From Paenibacillus dendrobii (GTDB lineage: Bacteria; Bacillota; Bacilli; Paenibacillales; Paenibacillaceae), in the NCBI RefSeq assembly GCF_009807035.1, contig NZ_WUBI01000001.1:186001-250000 (forward strand): a DNA stretch of 64,000 nucleotides. Reading direction: 5' to 3'. The position numbers and the translations under genes are program-made. Of this stretch, positions 26,345 through 35,071 are shown piece by piece. The notes beneath the pieces are model-generated. The model did no database searches and was not told where the DNA came from. It saw only the letters and a program-made list of their open reading frames with translations. Positions within the stretch are counted from its first letter, which is position 1, and every line of letters starts with the position of its first letter.

Positions 26345-27652
26345 TTGATAGGCTATCAATTGGTGCAAGACCAACGCTTGAAACTGAATATCACTCCTGA
26401 ACTGAAGCAGTCTATCCATATATTATCTTTATCCGGCTATGAGCTGATGCAGTATTTGCAGGAACAGGCACTGGAGAATCCTGTGCTTGAACTGGCGAGC
26501 ACCATGGAGTTTGAAGTCTCCCGCAGAAGAAAAGCTCGGGGGAACCTTGTCGTTCAAGATCCGTTTTGGAACGTGAAGCAGGCGCAGGATACGATGGAGG
26601 CGAAGCTGGAAAGCCAGCTCCGCCTTCTATCGCTCCCTTCGGAGGTGTACCAAACGGCTTCATTCATGGCTGGGAATTTAAGCGATGACGGTTATCTGGA
26701 CATCGTTTTAGCGGACATCGGATCTCAACTGAATGTCTCCGACGCCGTTGTATTGAAAGCGCTTGATCAACTGCAATCACTGGAACCGGCAGGCATAGGT
26801 GGCAGGAATTTGCGAGAATGCCTGCTGCTGCAGATCACGCGAGATCCGGAGGCTGATCCTTTCGCCTACGAGATTGTCAACAGATATCTGTCCGAATTGG
26901 GGAATGATAATGTGGGACGAATCGTTGCGGACCTCAAGATCTCCAAGGATCAGGCGATGACGGCAACCCGTTATATCCGAAGCCTGAATCCACGCCCCGG
27001 ATTGGCTATTGGTGCTTTCGAAGAGCAATATATTGTCCCGGATGCCGTCATTGAAGGGCAGGGAGATCACTTCATGGTTTCCTTACACCCATCAAGCGCG
27101 CCCCGGATTTCGATTAATAACGAATATCGGGAATGGGTTAAGCTGGAACAATCTGCAGAAGCGGTTTCATATGTGGATCATTGCCTCAAATCAGCTTTAT
27201 GGATTTCCCGAAGCATTGAAATGCGTAAGATGACCTTGTTGAAGGTGATATATGCCATGATGGAGGAGCAGCGGGGGTTTCTAACGGGTGGAGTTAAAGG
27301 TCTCATACCTATGACGCTGAGTACAATTTCCTCCAGGCTGGATATGCATGAATCGACTGTCAGCCGGGCGGTTCACGACAAGTTTCTCCTGACCCCACAC
27401 GGCGTATTTCCGCTTAAGTATTTCTTTTCGGCAGGACTATCGACTTCGGATGGAGGCAGCGCATCCTCCCGGAAAGTGAAAGCGAGAATTAAAGAACTGA
27501 TCGATTCGGAAAACAAGACCAGTCCATACTCCGACCAGAAGATCGTGAATCTGTTATTTACGGAAGGAGTTCGGCTTTCGCGCCGAACGGTCACCAAATA
27601 TCGCGAAGAATTAAAGATTTTATCCTCTTCGAGCCGAAGACGGACCATATAA
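26345..27652 (+). CDS. rpoN: RNA polymerase sigma-54 factor
   Basis: The protein (435 residues) has the three regions of sigma-54: the Gln/Leu-rich activator-interacting region I (residues 1-50; ITPELKQSIHILSLSGYEL), the core-binding domain (about 90-280) and the DNA-binding part ending with the RpoN box, here S412-R-R-T-V-T-K-Y-R-E421, one of the best conserved motifs (consensus ARRTVAKYRE). It directs core polymerase to -24/-12 promoters. The TTG start at 26345 is 7 bases after AGGGGGAG. It lies 101 bases after the P5C dehydrogenase gene and closes with a strong terminator. The gene is also called sigL in Bacillus. Confidence 0.96.
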   Translation: MIGYQLVQDQRLKLNITPELKQSIHILSLSGYELMQYLQEQALENPVLELASTMEFEVSRRRKARGNLVVQDPFWNVKQAQDTMEAKLESQLRLLSLPSEVYQTASFMAGNLSDDGYLDIVLADIGSQLNVSDAVVLKALDQLQSLEPAGIGGRNLRECLLLQITRDPEADPFAYEIVNRYLSELGNDNVGRIVADLKISKDQAMTATRYIRSLNPRPGLAIGAFEEQYIVPDAVIEGQGDHFMVSLHPSSAPRISINNEYREWVKLEQSAEAVSYVDHCLKSALWISRSIEMRKMTLLKVIYAMMEEQRGFLTGGVKGLIPMTLSTISSRLDMHESTVSRAVHDKFLLTPHGVFPLKYFFSAGLSTSDGGSASSRKVKARIKELIDSENKTSPYSDQKIVNLLFTEGVRLSRRTVTKYREELKILSSSSRRRTI

Positions 27653-27655
27653 AAC

Positions 27656-27702
27656 AAGGGACTGCTTTCAGATCGTAGATGTCTGAAGGCAGTCCCTTTT
27701 GC
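27656..27702. terminator. Terminator after rpoN
   Basis: A stem of 17 base pairs with a few wobbles (27656-27672 with 27682-27698) followed by TTTTGCTTTT. It is placed between convergent rpoN and the aspartase-like gene and can act in both directions. Confidence 0.9.
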
Positions 27703-27743
27703 TTTTGTTCTCGATATTTAGTCATCTGTACCCCAGCCGCTTT

Positions 27744-28892
27744 TTAACGGTTTACGATCCGTTGTTCATTATCTTCTATCAAGATGAGAGTAAATGAATC
27801 CATACCCTTGGATAGGAGTTGCATGGATTCCATGACATTATAGGCCATTATGGGCGGCACTGCTCTATGATCCTGTATTCCGGATTCTGCGGCAAGACGT
27901 ATGCTATGATTCAAACCGGCGACCTGAAAAGCGATTTGAGCAAGAACTTCGCCCCATTCATTCAATCTTCCGCTGTGCATATTCAGCTCGTCATTGATGT
28001 CGGCAGCTGCAAGGCGAATATCGCCGCATAATTTCGAGATATCCCTCGTGCATTGCAGAATCGCTGAAGAGAGGGCCATTAAGGTTTCGAAGCTTCCGGG
28101 GATATCGGAACCTTCTTCAGTCACCAGAATATCAAGGCGGGTGGTTTCCCTTAAATAGTCTGCGGTTCTTTCGACGAATTCAATATTTCCGTTTGACTGA
28201 GAGCCGGTAAGCGCGAGACCCAGATAGACCGTTTGCAGCTGAGAGGCTGCCAAGACGAGATGCTTCATATCCCGCAGCAGATTACGCGCGGAATTTCCGA
28301 ATTGGCGCCCGAGCCAAGCGAGTGTTCCTGGCCTTAAAGACACGCTTTCTGATGTATGCAATTCATCGATTGCTTTTTCTTTGACCAGCAGGCTGGTTAT
28401 CATTTGATCGGTGGATTTGATCAGGACATGAGACAGTTGGTGTGCTGCGATTCGGAACGATACCCCTAGTAGTCCATTCGAGTCTTGATCTGAATTTACA
28501 TGATGATCCGGATTGATGCATGCGTAATTCCCTTTATCCTCCAGCATTAACTCCAGTGCCCGATTGGCTATGACCTCATTCATATTCGTATTTAATGCAT
28601 CATGGATACCTGCCTGAATAGAGTCCAGAATGAAATCCTCTAAGTGCTTTCCATCCTTAATTTCATCCGCCGCTTTGATCATGCATCTTCCGATCGTCCG
28701 GGGCAGAGTGCCCAGATCAAGATGGGCTTGAATAACAGCTCTTTTGATGCACGCCATCGCCATAATCCATTCTTCATGAACAGGCATGGCTGCCATCGGA
28801 AATCTCTCTGCGGCTCGCAGCGTCTGAATACCATAGTAAGCATGGGAGGGGACTCTCCGTGTCCCTAAACGATCTTGTTCGATTCTGGTCAT
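27744..28892 (-). CDS. Aspartase/fumarase-superfamily homologue without the catalytic signature
   Basis: The fold is that of aspartate ammonia-lyase: NTNMNEVIANRALELM (101-116), HHVNSDQDSN (130-139), LGLALTGSQSNGNIEFVERTA in two parts (225-244), and ISKLCGDIRL (285-294). But the superfamily signature GSSxMPxKxNP, which carries the catalytic serine loop, is absent: residues 296-315 read like NDELNMHSGRLNEWGE. The other catalytic region, usually GRTHLQDAxP, is HTSESVSLRPG. The protein is 382 residues, about 90 short of normal, mostly at the C-terminus. It is therefore probably inactive as an aspartase, or has another function. GGAGGG precedes the ATG at 28892. The frame is intact and not decayed, which argues for a retained role. 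Confidence 0.85.
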   Translation of the reverse strand: MTRIEQDRLGTRRVPSHAYYGIQTLRAAERFPMAAMPVHEEWIMAMACIKRAVIQAHLDLGTLPRTIGRCMIKAADEIKDGKHLEDFILDSIQAGIHDALNTNMNEVIANRALELMLEDKGNYACINPDHHVNSDQDSNGLLGVSFRIAAHQLSHVLIKSTDQMITSLLVKEKAIDELHTSESVSLRPGTLAWLGRQFGNSARNLLRDMKHLVLAASQLQTVYLGLALTGSQSNGNIEFVERTADYLRETTRLDILVTEEGSDIPGSFETLMALSSAILQCTRDISKLCGDIRLAAADINDELNMHSGRLNEWGEVLAQIAFQVAGLNHSIRLAAESGIQDHRAVPPIMAYNVMESMQLLSKGMDSFTLILIEDNEQRIVNR

Positions 28893-29106
28893 CTATTTTC
28901 CCTCCATAAAAGTGTATTTTTCTTTGTAAACGGATTTAAGTTTTGCCGTGTAATGTTTTCGGCGCCATCTAATAGTTAACTAGCAATTTCTGTTCCCATG
29001 GAAGGTCATTTTCAAAAAAAGATTTGTTTGTGTGAATTTCAATCAGAAATCTCATATTCAAAAGACTTCCTTCTACGTAACATCCTTAAAGTTATATTGC
29101 CTGGAT

Positions 29107-29138
29107 CATTGAAACCGAGCTTCAATGCCATATATACT
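29107..29138 (+). promoter_or_regulatory. Promoter and operator-like repeat before the ribosomal protection gene
   Basis: TTGAAA (29109-29114), an 18-base spacer and TATACT (29133-29138) form a good promoter. The inverted repeat CATTGAA (29107-29113) / TTCAATG (29121-29127) covers the -35 box, as an operator or a transcript hairpin would. It lies in the otherwise gene-free stretch 28893-29163. Confidence 0.55.
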
Positions 29139-29163
29139 GTGAGTAATAAAAATGAGGAGCGTG

Positions 29164-29295
29164 ATGGGAATGCGGCAATTCAAACACATTCAAAAGGAGA
29201 AAAACATGAACGGAGAAAAGAGGATTTTAACGAATGCAAATGATAAATATCGGGATTTTGGCGCATGTAGACGCTGGAAAGACAAGTCTGGCTGA
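29164..29295 (+). CDS. Leader ORF overlapping the start of the ribosomal protection gene
   Basis: A short frame starts at ATG 29164 (AGGAG 4 bases before) or at 29206, where AAGGAG sits 6 bases upstream, the best ribosome binding site in the region. It ends at 29295, 62 bases inside the next gene, in a different frame. It encodes 43 (or 29) residues rich in Lys, Arg and Asn (for example MNGEKRILTNANDKY from 29206). Known Tet(M)-type genes are controlled by a leader peptide whose translation senses stalled ribosomes; a similar role is suggested here, but no terminator hairpin of the usual tet(M) kind was found. It may instead couple or reduce translation of the main gene. Confidence 0.45.
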   Translation: MGMRQFKHIQKEKNMNGEKRILTNANDKYRDFGACRRWKDKSG

Positions 29296-31216
29296 ACGGA
29301 TCTTGTTTGACACGAATGTCATAGATGAGCTTGGAAGAGTGGATCAAGGAAACACGCAAATGGATGCGATGGAGTTGGAGCGGAAAAGAGGCATCACGAT
29401 TAAAGCTTCGGTGGTATCTTTTCATGTCCATGGATTGAAGGTGAATCTGATCGATACGCCGGGCCATGCGGATTTTATCGCAGAAGTGCAGCGGTCCTTG
29501 AGCGTATTGGATGGGGTCATACTGGTCGTGTCTGCTGTGGAAGGTGTTCAGGCTCAGACCAAAATACTATTTTTCGTCCTGAAAAAAATGGGGATTCCGA
29601 CGATTTTGTTCGTGAATAAAATGGATCGCAGCGGCGCGCCTTCCGATCAAGTCATGGAGCAGCGAATCCATGAAAAGCTAACATCAAACGTGTTTTCCAT
29701 GAATTCAGTCGCAGATGCAGGTACGAAGCAAGCAAGGGTAGCCGAAAATCGCTTTGATTGGAATACACATCCCGCCTTTCTGGAACGATGCATCGAAATC
29801 GTAGCGGAACATGACGATCCATTGCTTGAATCTTACGTCAACGGAGATCGTATAACGGTAGAACAAGTAAAATCTTCCCTCCGGCATCAAGTGAAGCAAG
29901 GGAACGTGTACCCGATGTATTTCGGATCGGCTGTAACGGGAGTCGGCGTTTCGAGTCTGCTCGAAGGCTTGGCTGAATGGCTCCCGGTGAATGATCATCC
30001 AGAGGCTGAAGGGTTATCGGGAGTCGTATTCAAAATCGAAAAAGAATCGCCAGGCGAAAAGACCGCTTATGTCCGATTGTTCTCGGGAAGCTTAAACATG
30101 CGGGAGCAAGTGAAGCTGCAGCGGAAAAACAACCAGGGTGAGTTCGAAACCCGCGTTTGCAAAATTAAAAAACTCCATGCCTTATGGGATGGGAAGTCTG
30201 TTTCTGCTGCGAAAATCATCTCTGGGGATTTGTGTAAAGTATGGGGGCTGGAAGATGCCCGAATCGGAGATGTGGTGGGAGAACAATCTCCCTTGATCAA
30301 GGACTTCCATTTTGCGGTTCCGCAAATGGAGACGCGAATTGAAGCCGTAGAAACAGGCAAAGGACATCTACTGTACCAATCGCTCATCAGCCTCTCGGAG
30401 GAGGACCCATTAATTCAAGTGGTGAAAGATGATTTTCATCAGGATCTATACATCCGTATTTTCGGAGAGGTTCAAAAAGAAGTGATTGAAACGTCCTTGA
30501 ACGAGAAGTATGGAGTGAATGTCCGTTTCTCGGAGACCCGAACGGTATGTTTGGAAAAGCCGGTCGGTACGGGTCATGGAGTGGAGTTCATTTGGGAATC
30601 CGAGAATCCTTTTTATGCGACAGTAGGCTTCAGAATCGAGCCCGGCCCGACCGGGAGTGGAGTCTCATACTGCATGGAGGTCGAACTGGGGTCGCTGCCG
30701 CTTGCCTTTCATAAAGCGATTGAGGAGACGGTATATCACACCTTGAAGCAGGGCATGAACGGATGGGAAGTGACGGATCTCATCGTGACCCTGACGCATT
30801 CAGGTTATAGCAGTCCAGTAACGACAGCAGGCGATTTTCGAAAACTGGTTCCGCTTGTTCTCATGAAGGCACTTTCACTGGCGGGCACGGCAGTTTATGA
30901 GCCGATATATCAGTTTGAGCTTTCCGTTCCGGCAGCATGGATAAGTACTGCGATGTTCAAATTGTCCGCGATTGCTGCAGTGGTGCATGATACCGTGTTG
31001 AAAAACGACATATTTTTGATTTCAGGTACCCTTCCCGTGGCTGAAACGGATCGGTTCAAACGAAGCCTGCATGCATTTACCCAAGGCGAAGGGTTCATGG
31101 TCGTTGAACCGGACGGTTATACTTCTATCGTTGGCAAGGTACCGGTAAGAGAGCGAACCGATGATAATCCGCTCAACCGGAATGAATACTTGCTGCATGT
31201 ATCGCGGGCTTTTTAA
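29234..31216 (+). CDS. Tet(M)-like ribosomal protection GTPase
   Basis: A 660-residue elongation factor G-related GTPase: G1 AHVDAGKT, switch ERKRGITIKASVVSF, G3 DTPGHADF, G4 NKMD, followed by EF-G domains II to V. The C-terminal YSSPVTTAGDFRKLVPLV region matches the tip that tetracycline protection proteins insert near the drug site (Tet(M) has YYSPVSTPADF). Length (about 640-660) fits Tet(M)/Tet(W)/OtrA. It would remove tetracycline or another inhibitor from the ribosome at the cost of GTP; resistance itself cannot be claimed. The ATG at 29234 is 9 bases from AGAGGA; another ATG lies two codons later. A leader ORF overlaps the start. Confidence 0.9.
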   Translation: MQMINIGILAHVDAGKTSLAERILFDTNVIDELGRVDQGNTQMDAMELERKRGITIKASVVSFHVHGLKVNLIDTPGHADFIAEVQRSLSVLDGVILVVSAVEGVQAQTKILFFVLKKMGIPTILFVNKMDRSGAPSDQVMEQRIHEKLTSNVFSMNSVADAGTKQARVAENRFDWNTHPAFLERCIEIVAEHDDPLLESYVNGDRITVEQVKSSLRHQVKQGNVYPMYFGSAVTGVGVSSLLEGLAEWLPVNDHPEAEGLSGVVFKIEKESPGEKTAYVRLFSGSLNMREQVKLQRKNNQGEFETRVCKIKKLHALWDGKSVSAAKIISGDLCKVWGLEDARIGDVVGEQSPLIKDFHFAVPQMETRIEAVETGKGHLLYQSLISLSEEDPLIQVVKDDFHQDLYIRIFGEVQKEVIETSLNEKYGVNVRFSETRTVCLEKPVGTGHGVEFIWESENPFYATVGFRIEPGPTGSGVSYCMEVELGSLPLAFHKAIEETVYHTLKQGMNGWEVTDLIVTLTHSGYSSPVTTAGDFRKLVPLVLMKALSLAGTAVYEPIYQFELSVPAAWISTAMFKLSAIAAVVHDTVLKNDIFLISGTLPVAETDRFKRSLHAFTQGEGFMVVEPDGYTSIVGKVPVRERTDDNPLNRNEYLLHVSRAF

Positions 31217-31252
31217 GAGGTTTCCGTGATCGCCATAAAAGATTGAAAACAG

Positions 31253-31285
31253 CCCGGTTGGAGCGTGAGTCTCCAATCGGGTTTT
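31253..31285 (+). terminator. Terminator of the ribosomal protection gene
   Basis: CCCGGTTGGAG / CTCCAATCGGG stem with a 7-base loop and TTTT after it. Confidence 0.85.
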
Positions 31286-31375
31286 GCGTGATATAGCAGT
31301 GCTTCCACAGCCATTTGGGTATAATTTGGATAGTACTTTTCGTTCGAACAAATTGGTCTTAACCCTGGAGGATTT

Positions 31376-32206
31376 ATGAACAGCAACCAACTTTTTTTCT
31401 ACATTCATTATTGCAACGGCAGGAATATGAAAGAACCGGTAAGGCACCCGCGTAAATTCTCCAGAACCCTTTCGCATCATGAACTGATTTTGGTGACCGG
31501 CGGGGCCGGCAGCATTACGCTGGGCTCCAAAAAGTATCCGGTGCAAGAAGGAATGCTGTATTACATCGGACCGGGCGTGTTTCATTCATTCGAACCGAAT
31601 CCCGCACAACCTGCCAGCTTCTTGACCGTTCACTTCAGTTATGCGCGCGTGATCTTGCAGGAAGGGGAATGGGGGGTATTAGACGAAGTGCCTTCGCTCG
31701 GCTTGCAACCGGCCCAATCCTTAAAGGATGCTTATCCTGCGTTGGACCTGTTTCATAAACTGGTGGATTGCTGGAATGTCAAACTTCCGGCATATGAATT
31801 CATGTCCAAGACCTTGCTGCAGCAATTGTTGATCGCGATATTTCAGTATGTAAAAAAGCAGCATCAGAGCGACGCGACATCTTTGAAGGTAGAGAAAATC
31901 ATTGAGTATATGCACCTGCATATCAGCGGCAAAATCACTTTGACGGAGTTATCGGACTTGGTCCAGTTGGCTCCGACGTATTTATCCAGAACGTTTAAAG
32001 AGACGACGGGTTACTCGGTCATCGAGTTTTTTAATAAGATCAAAATCGATAAATCGAAAGAGCTGCTGATCGAAGGGGATAAGAAAGTAAAGGAAGTGGC
32101 ACAAGCTTTGGGTTTTACGGATGAATTTTATTTCAGCAGGATCTTCAAAAAATACGAAGGCATCAGTCCATCGGAATATTACAGCAAAAATGTCCATGGA
32201 ATTTAA
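31376..32206 (+). CDS. AraC-family regulator
   Basis: An AraC/XylS protein of 276 residues. Residues about 20-110 form a cupin sensing domain (ELILVTGGAGSITLG; EGMLYYIGPGVFHSFEPN), and the final 100 residues the paired helix-turn-helix motifs (ITLTELSDLVQLAPTYLSRTF; KVKEVAQALGFTDEFYFSRIF; YEGISPSEYY). GGAGG sits just before the ATG at 31376. It lies just upstream of, and in the same direction as, an efflux MFS gene and an isochorismatase-like gene, which are the obvious candidates for its control. The effector is unknown. Confidence 0.9.
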   Translation: MNSNQLFFYIHYCNGRNMKEPVRHPRKFSRTLSHHELILVTGGAGSITLGSKKYPVQEGMLYYIGPGVFHSFEPNPAQPASFLTVHFSYARVILQEGEWGVLDEVPSLGLQPAQSLKDAYPALDLFHKLVDCWNVKLPAYEFMSKTLLQQLLIAIFQYVKKQHQSDATSLKVEKIIEYMHLHISGKITLTELSDLVQLAPTYLSRTFKETTGYSVIEFFNKIKIDKSKELLIEGDKKVKEVAQALGFTDEFYFSRIFKKYEGISPSEYYSKNVHGI

Positions 32207-32312
32207 GATCGTGCATGGAATAAGGCCAATCTTCAAGCTAATATGAGGATGTTATTGTTCATGATTATTGTACAACGACTCTTGCATACAGCAGAAGGGA
32301 GGTCTTTTTTTA

Positions 32313-33524
32313 ATGCCGATGTGGAAAAGAAATTTAATTGTGTGCTGGTTTGGCATGTTCGTCACTGGCGTGGGCATGAGTCAGATTGCTCCGATTTTGC
32401 CGCTGTATGTCCAGCAGTTAGGTGTGAACAATGCCGAATCCGTGGCGCAATTCTCCGGTATTGCCTTTGGCATTACCTTTATCATATCCGCCATATTTTC
32501 TCCCATTTGGGGGAAGGCAGCCGATAAGTTCGGGCGTAAGCCGATGCTGTTAAGGGCTAGCCTGGGCATGGCGGTTGTGGTAGGCTGCATGGGTTTTGCG
32601 CACAATGTATATGTGTTGATCGGACTCCGGTTGCTGCAAGGCGCGATTACGGGTTACAGCACGGCTTGTACGACTTTGATCGCGACCCAGACGGATCAGG
32701 AGCATGCGGGTTATGCTTTAGGCACGCTGTCAACGGCGAATATTGCCGGTTCGCTGCTTGGACCGACGATCGGCGGTTTCATAGCGGAAAATTTCGGCTT
32801 GCAAAATTCATTTTTTATCACCGGTCTGCTCATGATGATCGCCTTTGTCACGACCTTGTTGTTTGTAAAGGAAAACTTCGTTCGCGAGAACAAAAAAACG
32901 CTGAGCATCAAGGAAATATGGCATACCGTACCCGAAAAAAGCTTGACGATCACGCTATTCGTGACTTTTTTTGTGTTAACGGTCGCCTTATATTCGGTAG
33001 AGCCGATCATCACCGTCTATATTACGAAGCTGTCCAGTCATAGCGGACATATTGCTTTGTTGGCCGGATTGGCCTTCTCGGCTTCAGGCTTGGCGAACAT
33101 TATTGCTGCTCCAAGGCTCGGCAAGCTTTCGGATAGGATAGGAGCACATAAAGTGATTTTTGCAGCTTTGATCGCCGCGGGAATCCTTTTCATCCCCCAA
33201 GCCTTTGTACAGAATCCGTGGCAGCTGATGGTCTTGCGATTTTTGTTCGGTTTAACTGCAGCTGGTCTGGTTCCCTCCGTCAATATCCTGATCAAAAAGA
33301 TCACGCCCAATGCTCTAACAGGCAGGGTGTTCGGTTTTAACATGTCGGCGGGGTATTTAGGCGTATTTGGAGGGGCAGTCTTGGGCGGACAGGTGGCAGC
33401 ATGGTTCAGCATCCGGGATGTGTTTTTTATTACAAGTGCTTTGCTGCTGTTAAATGCCGTTTGGGTCTATTTTAAAGTGTATAAAAAGCTGAACAACCAA
33501 CAACAGGCTTTGGGCCAAAAATAG
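32313..33524 (+). CDS. MFS efflux transporter, MdtG-like
   Basis: A 403-residue transporter with about 12 membrane segments. The N-terminal NLIVCWFGMFVTGVGMSQIA followed by PILPLYVQQLGV, and motif A (GKAADKFGRKP), resemble the MdtG (YceE) drug/H+ antiporter branch. It probably exports small drug-like compounds at the membrane. I use the ATG at 32313 because AAGGGAGG lies 10 bases upstream; an in-frame ATG at 32268 lacks a site. It is 106 bases after the AraC gene and 21 before the next gene, with which it forms an operon. Confidence 0.88.
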   Translation: MPMWKRNLIVCWFGMFVTGVGMSQIAPILPLYVQQLGVNNAESVAQFSGIAFGITFIISAIFSPIWGKAADKFGRKPMLLRASLGMAVVVGCMGFAHNVYVLIGLRLLQGAITGYSTACTTLIATQTDQEHAGYALGTLSTANIAGSLLGPTIGGFIAENFGLQNSFFITGLLMMIAFVTTLLFVKENFVRENKKTLSIKEIWHTVPEKSLTITLFVTFFVLTVALYSVEPIITVYITKLSSHSGHIALLAGLAFSASGLANIIAAPRLGKLSDRIGAHKVIFAALIAAGILFIPQAFVQNPWQLMVLRFLFGLTAAGLVPSVNILIKKITPNALTGRVFGFNMSAGYLGVFGGAVLGGQVAAWFSIRDVFFITSALLLLNAVWVYFKVYKKLNNQQQALGQK

Positions 33525-33545
33525 GAATGAGAAGGAGAAATGAAC

Positions 33546-34142
33546 ATGGAACAGGTAAAGTCGCATGAAATGGAACGGTTAAACCCGGAAAAGACGGCGC
33601 TGGTGGTCATCGACTTACAGCAGGGAATCGCAGCAGGTGGTCGTCAGAGCGCTCCTTATACGAGTGATGAGGTCGTACGGAATGCAAGCAAATTAGCGGA
33701 TGCATTTACGGAGAAGGGCGCTTTCGTCGTATTGGTGAAAGTATCATTCCTTGACGGAAAGGATGCGCTTCAACCCCATACGGATTTAAAAATGGGTCAG
33801 ATGCAATTGCCGGAAGGTTGGGATCAACTCGTGCCTGAATTAGCCGACACTCCCAATGCCCATATCGTTACCAAACGTCAATGGGGAGCATTCTTCGGCA
33901 CGGACCTGGATCTGCAGCTGCGCCGCCGCGGCATCGATACGATTGTGCTATGCGGTATCTCGACTTCCATCGGCGTGGACACGACAGCCAGAGAAGCATT
34001 CCATCATGGGTATCATCAAATTTTTGCGGAAGATGCCATGACCGCGTCCACGCAGGAAGAGCATGATTATGTGTGCAAAACGATCTTTCCTCGGCTTGGC
34101 AAGGTTCGCAAGAGTGAAGAAGTGGCAGAGATGTTAAAGTAA
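33546..34142 (+). CDS. Isochorismatase-like hydrolase
   Basis: A protein of 198 residues of the cysteine hydrolase/isochorismatase superfamily: [12 protein letters not shown] (Asp of the active site), TKRQWGAF (Lys) and [19 protein letters not shown]. At the place where nicotinamidases and related amidases have the catalytic cysteine (usually CVxxTAR), this protein has glycine, as in true isochorismatases such as EntB, so amidase chemistry is unlikely. AAGGAG lies 8 bases before the ATG at 33546; the ATG at 33540 would be too close. It is the last gene of the AraC-MFS-hydrolase group, followed by a terminator. The substrate is unknown. Confidence 0.9.
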   Translation: MEQVKSHEMERLNPEKTALVVIDLQQGIAAGGRQSAPYTSDEVVRNASKLADAFTEKGAFVVLVKVSFLDGKDALQPHTDLKMGQMQLPEGWDQLVPELADTPNAHIVTKRQWGAFFGTDLDLQLRRRGIDTIVLCGISTSIGVDTTAREAFHHGYHQIFAEDAMTASTQEEHDYVCKTIFPRLGKVRKSEEVAEMLK

Positions 34143-34185
34143 AAAAACTGTATAAGATACATCTGCATTTGAAAAAGTTCCAGGG

Positions 34186-34232
34186 AATAAGCTGTCGCCA
34201 AGATTCAACAGGCGCCGGCTTATTCTGTTTTT
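34186..34232 (+). terminator. Terminator of the MFS-isochorismatase operon
   Basis: AATAAGC (34186-34192) with GCTTATT (34218-34224), extended inward by TCGCC/GGCG, then CTGTTTTT. Confidence 0.8.
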
Positions 34233-34405
34233 AGAGCCTGCATCATTCCCCTTTGACAATAAGCATAAATAACGTAATATTTATACTGGAAACCCGTGAT
34301 TTCCTCTGAATGGAGAATCATGGAGCCGGTGATCTGAAACATAATCGAATCTTTTGCGTAATAGAAATTAAAATATTCTTTTGTACCACATGGGAGGCAG
34401 GATTA

Positions 34406-34807
34406 GTGTCGAATCAAGGATCTGCAACGCGGGGAGCTTTAATCTGGTCAGGAAGAAAATGTACCATTTTCGGCTTGCCCATTTCATTCACGAAGTATTT
34501 TGTATACGAAAAACGACTGGTAACCAGACGAGGATTCTTCAATTTGGTTGAAGACGAGTTGGATTTTTATAAAGTGCTTGATAAGAGCATGGCACTGCCA
34601 TTTTGGCAGCGTGTATTTGGTTGTGGTTCGATCCATTTGAATGTTGCCGATGTCGATACACCGATTAAAATACTGGAGTCGATCAAAAATCCGCGAGAGG
34701 TGTACGACCAGATTGATAACATCGTTACAAGTCTGGCAGGGACTAATTCTTTGCGTACAGCGGCTAGTATTTTGGGTTCCGTTAACCAAGGGGAGTTTTT
34801 GAATTAG
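34406..34807 (+). CDS. Small bacterial PH-domain protein
   Basis: A 133-residue soluble protein. Residues about 13-105 follow the bacterial pleckstrin-homology fold (bPH2, formerly DUF304): WSGRKCTIFGLPISFTKYFV, then RLVTRRGFFNLVEDELDFYK, WQRVFGCGSIHL and IKNPREVYDQI. Most bPH proteins are membrane proteins; this one has no membrane segment. Its function is unknown. The start is a GTG at 34406, eight bases after GGAGG; the frame is open upstream to 34310 but without a ribosome binding site. It is a single gene closed by a strong terminator. Confidence 0.85.
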   Translation: MSNQGSATRGALIWSGRKCTIFGLPISFTKYFVYEKRLVTRRGFFNLVEDELDFYKVLDKSMALPFWQRVFGCGSIHLNVADVDTPIKILESIKNPREVYDQIDNIVTSLAGTNSLRTAASILGSVNQGEFLN

Positions 34808-34885
34808 AAATCGTATACTTCGTTATGTTATTTGATAAGTTGCTTCCAAGAGAGAGAAGTCAGTTTTTTCCTGATTTACGGCTTG

Positions 34886-34916
34886 AGCCCACGTCCTTAG
34901 GACGTGGGCTTCTCTT
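34886..34916 (+). terminator. Terminator of the PH-domain gene
   Basis: A perfect 11-base-pair stem (AGCCCACGTCC / GGACGTGGGCT) with a TTA loop and TCTCTT after it. Confidence 0.85.
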
Positions 34917-35071
34917 GATGATCACATTTTCTCAGCAGCAAACTGAAAGTGGAGGTAAAAGGGATATATATTTCCCTGCCATGAGTCAAAGTTTTCTTTT
35001 CCCACACCTGATCGAGCGACTGAACGAAGAATACAAACAGGATCTTAAAAAACATTTGAACCTAATATGAA

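Noticed and set aside
28998-29243. 81-codon frame upstream of the ribosomal protection gene
   Set aside because: It covers the promoter and the operator-like repeat, has no ribosome binding site, and is in a different frame from both the leader ORF and the main gene.
29234-31216. Calling the gene a proven tetracycline resistance determinant
   Set aside because: The family includes proteins of unknown or other drug specificity; sequence alone supports only ribosomal protection-type GTPase.
34825-35070. 81-codon frame between the PH-domain gene and the response regulator
   Set aside because: It runs through the strong terminator at 34886 and has no ribosome binding site; the last 30 codons look gene-like but lack a convincing start.
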